The notes under the pieces are model-generated. The model saw nothing but the letters and a program-made list of their open reading frames with translations. It had not been told where the DNA came from and did no database searches. Shown in pieces: positions 1 through 5,000 of a stretch of DNA of 5,000 bases (position 1 is its first letter; each line of letters opens with the position of its first letter). Source of the DNA: Gammaproteobacteria bacterium (lineage in GTDB: Bacteria > Pseudomonadota > Gammaproteobacteria > Ga0077536); contig DPMX01000124.1 of the NCBI GenBank assembly GCA_003540955.1, forward strand, positions 1 through 5,000, in the 5' to 3' direction. A program made the translations under genes and the position numbers.

Positions 1-1
1 A

Positions 2-784
2 TTTGTCGCGAACGATCTCCAGCTCGACGATGATTGTCGCATGCTGATCGTAACTGGCCCAAATATGGGCGGTAAATCTACCTATATGCGCCAAACAGCA
101 CTGATCGTCATCATGGCGCATATCGGCAGTTTCGTCCCAGCGGCATCCGCAACGATCGGTCCTATAGATAGAATTTTTACCCGAATTGGAGCCGCTGACA
201 ATGTCTCCGGAGGCCAGAGTACATTTATGGTCGAAATGACAGAAACGGCAAATATTCTGCACAATGCGACAAAATCAAGTGTGGTCTTGATCGATGAAAT
301 AGGGCGTGGGACAAGCACTTTTGACGGAGTCGCCCTAGCCTGGGCCACTGCCGAGCACTTAGCTCGAGTGAACTGCTCGTTTACGCTTTTTGCGACGCAT
401 TATTTTGAACTAACCACACTGTCAGAGATTTTGCCCCAGACCAAAAACGTACGTTTCGATGCAGTCGAAAATGGAAACGAAATCGTTTTCTTGTATTCCG
501 TTAAACAAGGGCCCGCAAGTCGTAGCTACGGACTAGCAGTTGCCCTCCTAGCCGGCCTTCCGACCGATGTTATTGAGCGAGCTCGAGCACATCTCCGAAC
601 GATCGAAGACAAAACGCTGCAACCGAAATACGATGCCGACAACGACCAAATACCTTTATTCGACAATGATTTAAGCCAAATTAAATCAGTGCTTGACGCA
701 ACCAACCCGGACGAATTATCGCCGAAAGAAGCACTCGATCTAGTCTATCACTTGTATAGCCTCAAGAAGAGCAGGATCCATTAG
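2..784 (+). CDS. mutS: DNA mismatch repair protein MutS, C-terminal part (5' end outside window)
   Basis: MutS binds mismatched or looped bases and uses ATP to recruit MutL in methyl-directed mismatch repair. The frame is open from base 2, so the gene begins upstream; 260 codons are visible of a family that is usually about 850 residues. Counting from the first visible codon, the Walker A loop GPNMGGKST is at 19-27, the ABC signature SGGQSTF at 69-75, the Walker B strand ending in D98-E99, and the H-loop THY at 132-134. GPASRSYGLAVALLAGLP (170-187) is the typical MutS segment before the C-terminal helices. Q216-I-P-L-F220 fits the QxxLF-type sliding-clamp binding motif, in a position comparable to the clamp motif of E. 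coli MutS. Residues 239-255 match the C-terminal oligomerisation helix. The catalytic motifs are intact. The identification is essentially certain; the clamp-motif reading is inference. Confidence 0.98.
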   Translation, partial: FVANDLQLDDDCRMLIVTGPNMGGKSTYMRQTALIVIMAHIGSFVPAASATIGPIDRIFTRIGAADNVSGGQSTFMVEMTETANILHNATKSSVVLIDEIGRGTSTFDGVALAWATAEHLARVNCSFTLFATHYFELTTLSEILPQTKNVRFDAVENGNEIVFLYSVKQGPASRSYGLAVALLAGLPTDVIERARAHLRTIEDKTLQPKYDADNDQIPLFDNDLSQIKSVLDATNPDELSPKEALDLVYHLYSLKKSRIH

Positions 785-908
785 ACATACGGCTGTCGAT
801 GCTCCAGATGGCATCCGTTGTAATCGACAAAATTCATGAGACCCTGGCTAATAGAGCCTCCTTTCCGGCGACTCCCAATTTAGTACTGGGACGTTTCTCA
901 GACCCGGT

Positions 909-914
909 TATAAT
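909..914 (+). promoter_or_regulatory. Candidate -10 box of a fdxA promoter
   Basis: The hexamer TATAAT matches the sigma-70 -10 consensus exactly and lies 35 bases before the fdxA ATG, which would give a leader of about 30 nt. No TTGACA-like -35 box sits at 16-18 bp upstream, and no TGn extended -10 is present, so an activator may be needed or the match may be chance. It would let fdxA be transcribed independently of mutS. The inference rests on the single hexamer and its position. Confidence 0.4.
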
Positions 915-949
915 AGTGCCACCTCGTTTTTGGATTGATAACCTAAACC

Positions 950-1273
950 ATGACTTTTGTTGTTAACGAAAACTGCATCAAATGTAAATATACCGATTGT
1001 GTCGAAGTCTGCCCCGTCGATTGTTTTCACGAGGGCCCCAATATGCTGGTCATCGACCCAGATGAATGCATCGATTGCACTTTGTGCGAACCCGAATGCC
1101 CAGCTGAAGCGATCAAGTCGGAAGATGATTTGTCGGATACCGAACAATCCCTGTTGGAACTGAATGCCGAGCTATCGCGAGAATGGCCGATGATCAACGA
1201 AATGAAAGAGCCACCGGAAGACGCCGACGAGTGGAAGGATAAGCCGGACAAGATGCGATACCTCGAGAGATAA
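950..1273 (+). CDS. fdxA: Seven-iron ferredoxin FdxA ([3Fe-4S][4Fe-4S])
   Basis: This is a small soluble cytoplasmic electron carrier of the Azotobacter ferredoxin I type, complete at the family's usual 107 residues. Nine cysteines are present: C9, C12, C17, C21, C25, C40, C43, C46 and C50. By analogy with Azotobacter FdI, C9, C17 and C50 bind the [3Fe-4S] cluster; C21, C40, C43 and C46 bind the [4Fe-4S] cluster; C12 and C25 are the non-ligand cysteines. The missing fourth ligand in the first CxxC-type motif is what separates this class from 2[4Fe-4S] ferredoxins. The acidic C-terminal tail from about residue 57 ends in YLER, typical of proteobacterial FdxA. The ATG is set by the conserved MTFVV start. 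The region before it has no clear Shine-Dalgarno; only a weak GGA about 15 bases upstream is seen. The gene follows mutS by 165 bp, a linkage known in gammaproteobacteria. The redox partner cannot be read from the sequence. Confidence 0.97.
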   Translation: MTFVVNENCIKCKYTDCVEVCPVDCFHEGPNMLVIDPDECIDCTLCEPECPAEAIKSEDDLSDTEQSLLELNAELSREWPMINEMKEPPEDADEWKDKPDKMRYLER

Positions 1274-1280
1274 ATGGAAC

Positions 1281-1351
1281 GCCGGAGTGGGCCGTCATAT
1301 GATTGAGTTAAATGGCCAAATAGGGCAGGGCCAATAGGGATACCACTCGGC
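1281..1351 (+). repeat. Nested inverted repeat (possible RNA structure) after fdxA
   Basis: The outer arms are GCC-G-GAGTGG (1281-1290) and CCACTC-GGC (1343-1351). They pair over 9 bp with only G1284 bulged out. Inside, TGGCC (1313-1317) pairs with GGCCA (1329-1333), giving a second stem. It begins 7 bases after the fdxA stop, so it could form the 3' end of the fdxA transcript. There is no T-run after either arm, so it is not a standard intrinsic terminator. It could stabilise or process the mRNA, or be a protein-binding site. The pairing is seen directly; the function is inference. Confidence 0.4.
1314..1339 (+). repeat. Short tandem direct repeat inside the post-fdxA structure
   Basis: GGCCAAATAGGG (1314-1325) is repeated as GGCCAATAGGG (1329-1339), differing by one missing A, with CAG between the copies. 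The repeat start-to-start distance is 15 bp. Two copies are too few for a microsatellite. They may be paired half-sites for a DNA-binding protein or a local duplication. Confidence 0.5.
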
Positions 1352-1495
1352 AAAAGTGAAAGCCTGTCAAGAGGGTACAGAGTCACCCGAAAATAGCGTG
1401 TTGATACGCCGGAACGATTTATAAGAGACACCTTTCCTAAGTCCGAAACCAAAGCGTACGTCGGTGGTGAGGTTTCTGTTCTGAAATACGACTGT

Positions 1496-1529
1496 TTCAC
1501 AATCCTTTAAAGTTAACGATAACTATAAA
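1496..1529 (+). promoter_or_regulatory. Tentative promoter region for the kinase gene
   Basis: TTCACA (1496-1501, 5 of 6 to the -35 consensus) is followed after 16 bp by GATAAC (1518-1523) and after 22 bp by the better -10 match TATAAA (1524-1529). Neither combination is ideal. TATTAT at 1556-1561 is another -10-like hexamer but has no -35 partner. The region is AT-rich compared with the flanking genes, and a promoter somewhere here is plausible because the upstream gap is long. The exact boxes are uncertain. Confidence 0.22.
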
Positions 1530-1565
1530 ACCACTATACCAACCCCGAGCGAAGCTATTATAGTG
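1522..1565 (+). promoter_or_regulatory. ACTATA repeat cluster, possible operator
   Basis: ACTATA occurs at 1522-1527 and again at 1533-1538, 11 bp apart, or about one helical turn. The second copy, as CACTATA (1532-1538), is mirrored by TATAGTG (1559-1565), a perfect 7-bp inverted repeat with 20 bases between the arms. The spacing and position 58-101 bp before the kinase ATG suit a regulator site near the promoter. AT-rich DNA produces such matches by chance, so this is only a candidate. Confidence 0.3.
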
Positions 1566-1622
1566 AGATGATACAAAGTACTATGGCTAACACCTCGATA
1601 TAACAATCAGTTGCTGGTAGGA

Positions 1623-4169
1623 ATGAAACAGGCATTCTGGAAATCCGATTGGTTCGTAGGTCTCGTTATTTCGCTAGTTTTTCTTGCCCTACGAATGACC
1701 GGTAACGCCGTTCTCGGCAGCCTTGAACGCGACGCCTACGATCTTGGCGTGCGCATGTCATCAGCCGACCCCGGTGACAAAATCGCGGTGATTGCGATCG
1801 ATGACAGGAGTATACAAAACATTGGCCGTTGGCCATGGTCGCGAGAGATTCACGCCCAGATGATCGATAAGCTCGTCACCGGCGGCGCGAAAACAATTGG
1901 TAACACCATCTTTTATTCTGAAGCTCAAGTAGATCCTGGATTGATCTGGATCAAGCGCTTACGCAGCCAGCTGGCCGGCGTCAACATGGCCCAGGCCGAC
2001 GCAAATTCTATTACCGAAAACTTAAATCTCGCGGAAAAAGAGCTAAATACAGATGGGATCCTGGCCCATAGTTTTAAGACTGGCAAACGCACAATCCTCG
2101 GAATGGAGTTTGTCCCGGGCGATCCTATCGGCAACCCCGACTTCGAACTCCCCGAGCATGTGAGGCGATTTCGGATCCCTGAAGCGAATATCAACGGCGC
2201 ATATGACGAGAATACCGTCCCGTTGTTGACGGTTGCAGCGGTACCGCCTATCGCAGCGATTGGTAGTCATGCACAAGGCATCGGACACCTCATCAATCTC
2301 CTTGATGTCGATGGCGATGTTCGTTCTGAACCGCTCGTTATCAGCTATTACGACAACTTTTTCCCATCCCAATCGTTAATGATCGCGGCGGCGAGCCTAA
2401 ATCTAGCTGCCGCAGATATCAAAGTGAACCTGGGCGATAGCGTTGAGCTCGGTAGATTAAAAATAAAAACCGACCCACTACTTTCGATAAATACGTTCTT
2501 CTATGGCGGACGGGAGGGCGGTAGGCCGGCATTTGATATCTACTCATTCTACGACATTATTCAAGGCGAAGTGCCGATTGAAAATTTTAAAAATAAAATC
2601 GTCTTGATTGGCGCCACCGCGTTCGGCATGGGCTCAGATTTGCAAACGCCGATTGGCAACGTTGGCGGACCCGTGCTGATAATGGCACACACGGTAGCAA
2701 GCATACTGAACGAACATTTCTTCGTACAACCGAACTGGGCCAGCCTAGCGGAACTGTTGGCAATCCTTCTAATTGGGACCTATTTAGTAGCACTGCTGCC
2801 AAAACTAAAGGCTGGTCCTGGTGCGTTAATCAGTCTTCTTTTGCTCGTTGCGCTAGTTGCGACAGAACTCTCAGTTATGGTCTCACAAGGCATGTGGTTA
2901 CAGCTTATGACGGCGGCCTCGCTATTAGTAATTGGGCATATCTTACTGACTACAAAACGCTATCTCGTCACGGAAGCAAGCAAACAGCGCCTTGATGTTG
3001 ACTCCGCCATGAACAACAAGCAGCTTGCCCTACAACATCAACAAAAAGGCGAGCTTGATATGGCCTTTGACTATTTTCGCCGCTGTCCACCAGATGAGCA
3101 GATCTTGGAAGCAATCTATAACCTCGCAATCGATTTTGAAGCTAAACGAAAATTCAACAAAGCAGCCGCGGTCTACCAGTACATCGGAGAAAAAGACCCA
3201 GATTTCAAAGACATTAAAGCAAAAGCTAACCGGGCCAGGCAGCTGGAAGAGACGATCTTACTAGGAGGAGGAAGCGCGTCGAGCGCGGCCACTGGGACAT
3301 TATTGTTAGATGGTTCAATATCGAAACCTATGTTAGGCCGATACGAAGTCGAAAAAGAGCTTGGCAAGGGCGCAATGGGTATCGTCTATCTCGGCAAGGA
3401 CCCCAAAATCAACCGAGTTGTCGCTATTAAAACGATGGCGCTTGCACAGGAGTTCGAAGCAGACGAACTGGAGGAGGTCAAATCACGTTTTTTTCGTGAA
3501 GCAGAGACAGCCGGGCGACTCCAACACCCAAATATTGTGACCGTCTACGACGCCGGTGAAGAATATGATCTAGCCTACATTGCGATGGAGTTTCTTGAAG
3601 GCCGCGATCTAACGCATCACATCAAAGCAGATAGTCTACTACCGTTCCCAATCGTCATGGGGATTGTTTTTAAATCAGCGATCGCGCTAGATTCAGCACA
3701 TAAGCAGAACGTCGTGCACCGTGACATAAAGCCTGCCAACATAATGTACGAGTCAAACAAAAAGCAGGTAAAAATTACTGATTTCGGCATCGCACGGATT
3801 ACCGATTCAAGTAGAACAAAAACCGGGATGGTGCTTGGTACGCCCTCGTATATGTCCCCCGAACAGTTATCCGGAGAAAAAGTCGACGGCCGCTCCGATC
3901 TTTTTTCTCTAGGCGTGATGCTCTATCAAATGACCACGGGCAACCTTCCGTTCAAAGGCGACTCAATGGCGACATTAATGTACAAAATTGCCAACGAACC
4001 CCATCAGAATATTTTCAAGTTACGCCCAGACTTGGAGCTGCGAACGCCGAATATTGCGGCTATTATTGACAGGGCATTGCAAAAAGACATCAATAAACGG
4101 TACCAAACAGGGGCAGAAATGGCTAAAGACATCCAGGAATGCGTTAGGCAAATCGGTGACAAGAAATAA
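1623..4169 (+). CDS. Membrane Ser/Thr protein kinase with CHASE2 sensor domain and TPR-like region
   Basis: This is a receptor-like Hanks-type kinase that would phosphorylate Ser/Thr on cytoplasmic proteins in response to an extracytoplasmic signal. Numbered from ATG 1623 (848 aa): membrane segment about 10-28; CHASE2 domain about 35-365, with the core KIAVIAIDDRSIQNIGRWPW near 53-72 and a helical stretch around 113-143; three membrane segments about 375-392, 401-420 and 426-444; a TPR-like pair of hairpins about 462-526; a Gly/Ser/Thr-rich linker about 548-570; kinase domain 573-839. All kinase essentials are present: glycine loop GKGAMGIV (581-588), K603, helix-C E626, HRD 699-701, N706, DFG 720-722, SPE 745-747, D759 and R826. 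The activation loop carries T732, T734 and T740. The start could also be TTG 1611, adding four residues; the ATG gives a family-like MK start, but GGTAGGA abuts it too closely for a normal ribosome site. A PP2C gene follows. Signal and substrates are unknown. Confidence 0.93.
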   Translation: MKQAFWKSDWFVGLVISLVFLALRMTGNAVLGSLERDAYDLGVRMSSADPGDKIAVIAIDDRSIQNIGRWPWSREIHAQMIDKLVTGGAKTIGNTIFYSEAQVDPGLIWIKRLRSQLAGVNMAQADANSITENLNLAEKELNTDGILAHSFKTGKRTILGMEFVPGDPIGNPDFELPEHVRRFRIPEANINGAYDENTVPLLTVAAVPPIAAIGSHAQGIGHLINLLDVDGDVRSEPLVISYYDNFFPSQSLMIAAASLNLAAADIKVNLGDSVELGRLKIKTDPLLSINTFFYGGREGGRPAFDIYSFYDIIQGEVPIENFKNKIVLIGATAFGMGSDLQTPIGNVGGPVLIMAHTVASILNEHFFVQPNWASLAELLAILLIGTYLVALLPKLKAGPGALISLLLLVALVATELSVMVSQGMWLQLMTAASLLVIGHILLTTKRYLVTEASKQRLDVDSAMNNKQLALQHQQKGELDMAFDYFRRCPPDEQILEAIYNLAIDFEAKRKFNKAAAVYQYIGEKDPDFKDIKAKANRARQLEETILLGGGSASSAATGTLLLDGSISKPMLGRYEVEKELGKGAMGIVYLGKDPKINRVVAIKTMALAQEFEADELEEVKSRFFREAETAGRLQHPNIVTVYDAGEEYDLAYIAMEFLEGRDLTHHIKADSLLPFPIVMGIVFKSAIALDSAHKQNVVHRDIKPANIMYESNKKQVKITDFGIARITDSSRTKTGMVLGTPSYMSPEQLSGEKVDGRSDLFSLGVMLYQMTTGNLPFKGDSMATLMYKIANEPHQNIFKLRPDLELRTPNIAAIIDRALQKDINKRYQTGAEMAKDIQECVRQIGDKK

Positions 4170-4270
4170 TACGTATGGATAAAAGTCTCATCTCCTATAA
4201 ACGAAACCGTGCATTCGGAAGATGGCCATTGCGCGGCGGGTGTGGCGGTCGAGATGCGTCGCCGTGTAAC

Positions 4271-4302
4271 GATCGGTTGAGCAACTGCATGTTGCTCCGA
4301 TC
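4271..4302 (+). repeat. Strong bulged hairpin between kinase and phosphatase genes
   Basis: GAGCAAC (4279-4285) and GTTGCTC (4291-4297) pair perfectly around a TGCAT loop. The stem continues as GATCG (4271-4275) with CGATC (4298-4302), leaving GTT (4276-4278) as a 3-base bulge: 12 bp in all. No T-run follows (the next bases are CCGCACC), so it is not a classical intrinsic terminator. A weaker GGCG/CGCC stem (4244-4247 with 4260-4263) lies just upstream. In a kinase-phosphatase transcript it could set mRNA stability or processing, and so the ratio of the two proteins. As DNA it could be a binding site for a dimeric regulator. A -10-like TATAAA at 4196-4201 lacks a -35 partner, so a separate phosphatase promoter is unproven. 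Confidence 0.5.
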
Positions 4303-4336
4303 CCGCACCTAAATAACGACTCTTTCCAATATCGAT

Positions 4337-4342
4337 TTAGGA
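4337..4342 (+). promoter_or_regulatory. Ribosome binding site deciding the GTG start of the phosphatase
   Basis: TTAGGA ends 10 bases before GTG 4353. It is the only purine-rich Shine-Dalgarno-like stretch near a start codon in this frame. An in-frame TAG at 4338-4340 overlaps it and closes the frame upstream, so no earlier start is possible except within the four codons before the GTG, none of which is a start codon. Confidence 0.5.
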
Positions 4343-4352
4343 CATCGCAACC

Positions 4353-5000
4353 GTGGACCTCTCCTCCAAGATTGAGCTAGTAAATGTCTCTGACACGGGG
4401 ATGCAGCGCCCGCATAACGAAGATTCGACCATCACAGATCCAACCATCGGCCTCGCTGTGGTGGCCGATGGTATGGGTGGATATAGGGCCGGTGAGGTAG
4501 CTAGCGCCATTGCAGCCAAAACAATACTAGATACGATGCGCGGCGAACTTCAGGCGGCCCACAACGATCCCCGTAACGCCTCTCCGAGTCTCTCAGCTGA
4601 GTCAACCCTGGTGCGCGACTCGATTTTGGATGCGAACCGGCACATTTTTCGAACAGCCACTGACGTACCGCAATACAAAGGGATGGGTACAACAGTCGTT
4701 GTCGTGCTTTTTTACAATAATATGGTTACCGTCGCGCACGTTGGCGATTCTCGTGTCTATCGACTAAGGAATGGGCATCTTGATCAAATCACCACCGACC
4801 ACTCACTCGCCCAGGAGTTGATAAATCAAGGACTGTTCACTGCACAAGAGGCCGAAACAAACACGCCAAAGAATTGGGTTACCCGAGCACTTGGCGTAGA
4901 CGAAAAAGTTGAGGTTGATGTCCAGGAACGAGTGGCCGAATCAGGTGATATCTACCTCCTATGCTCAGACGGCCTAAATGACATGATAGGTGACGAAGAA
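4353..5000 (+). CDS. PP2C-family Ser/Thr protein phosphatase, N-terminal 216 codons (3' end outside window)
   Basis: This is a cytoplasmic metal-dependent (Mn/Mg) phosphatase of the bacterial Stp/PppA type, which removes phosphate from Ser/Thr and is the usual partner of Hanks-type kinases. Visible motifs, numbered from the GTG: R19 and NED 22-24 in the N-terminal RxxNED motif; metal-binding D39 in VVADGMGG (36-43); GMGTT 110-114; VGDSRVYRLR 130-139 with D132; TTDHS 147-151; TRALG 177-181; and metal-binding D206 in CSDGL 204-208. The last conserved Asp of the family lies beyond the window. Most family members are about 240-270 residues, so little is missing. No signal peptide or membrane segment is seen. 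GTG is preferred because the next in-frame ATG (4401) would remove the N-terminal beta strand and leave only two residues before R19. It lies 183 bp after the kinase stop on the same strand, and probably reverses that kinase's action. Confidence 0.96.
   Translation, partial: MDLSSKIELVNVSDTGMQRPHNEDSTITDPTIGLAVVADGMGGYRAGEVASAIAAKTILDTMRGELQAAHNDPRNASPSLSAESTLVRDSILDANRHIFRTATDVPQYKGMGTTVVVVLFYNNMVTVAHVGDSRVYRLRNGHLDQITTDHSLAQELINQGLFTAQEAETNTPKNWVTRALGVDEKVEVDVQERVAESGDIYLLCSDGLNDMIGDEE

Larger units (their letters stand above)
1274..1610. other. 337-bp non-coding spacer between fdxA and the kinase gene
   Basis: No convincing gene is present. An antisense open frame (1500 down to 1027) runs back through fdxA and resembles no protein I know. 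An 11-codon frame, 1568-1603, ends just before the kinase start and has no good ribosome site. No tRNA, T-run terminator or mobile-element end is seen. What stands out is structure at both ends: a nested inverted repeat with an internal tandem repeat next to fdxA (1281-1351), and AT-rich ACTATA repeats (1522-1565) next to the kinase gene. Between them, 1352-1490, nothing clear is seen. The spacer is long enough for the kinase gene to have its own regulated promoter. Confidence 0.6.

Noticed and set aside
789..818. Imperfect hairpin after the mutS stop (ACGG/CCGT and ATGC/GCAT)
   Set aside because: A six-base one-sided bulge, an eight-base loop and no T-run make it too weak to call a terminator.
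1401..1425. TTGATA (1401-1406) and TATAAG (1420-1425) as a sigma-70 promoter
   Set aside because: Each box matches 5 of 6 bases, but the spacer is only 13 bp, too short for normal recognition.
1027..1500. 157-codon open frame on the - strand across the spacer and fdxA
   Set aside because: Half of it is the antisense of the well-established fdxA. The protein resembles no family I know, and the spacer half has no supporting ribosome site.
3025..3264. 79-codon + strand frame inside the kinase gene, and other frames nested in mutS, fdxA, the kinase and the phosphatase
   Set aside because: These lie wholly inside strongly supported genes in other frames and show no recognisable protein.
4175..4312. 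45-codon + strand frame (ATG 4175 to TAA 4312) starting 5 bases after the kinase stop
   Set aside because: It has no Shine-Dalgarno, an Arg/Cys-rich product of no recognisable type, and overlaps the hairpin. A frame of this length is expected by chance; conservation in relatives or ribosome profiling would be needed to revive it.

Overview
The window looks like a chromosomal piece of a moderate-GC gammaproteobacterium. The basis is the order mutS then fdxA on the same strand, an arrangement known from Pseudomonas and relatives, together with the proteobacterial sequence of both proteins. I cannot name a genus. All recognised genes are on the + strand.

Layout: (1) 2-784 is the 3' end of mutS, covering the ATPase and C-terminal helices of the mismatch-recognition protein. 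(2) 785-949 is a spacer with a consensus-like -10 box. (3) 950-1273 is fdxA, a complete 107-residue seven-iron ferredoxin. (4) 1274-1610 is a 337-bp non-coding stretch. It holds a two-level inverted repeat just after fdxA, a near-perfect tandem repeat inside it, and an AT-rich cluster of ACTATA direct and inverted repeats just before the next gene. (5) 1623-4169 (or from TTG 1611) encodes a large membrane protein. It has an N-terminal membrane segment, an extracytoplasmic CHASE2 sensor domain, three membrane segments, a short TPR-like helical region and a complete Hanks-type Ser/Thr kinase domain. (6) 4170-4352 is a spacer with a strong bulged hairpin. (7) 4353-5000 is the first 216 codons of a PP2C-family protein phosphatase, cut by the window edge.

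The two halves do different jobs. mutS and fdxA are housekeeping genes (DNA repair and electron transfer). The kinase and phosphatase form a matched reversible signalling pair: the CHASE2 domain would sense something outside the cytoplasmic membrane, the cytoplasmic kinase would phosphorylate Ser/Thr on target proteins, and the soluble phosphatase would reverse this. Targets and signal are not visible here. The most unusual content is in the non-coding DNA flanking this pair. I found no mobile element, CRISPR array, tRNA or rRNA.
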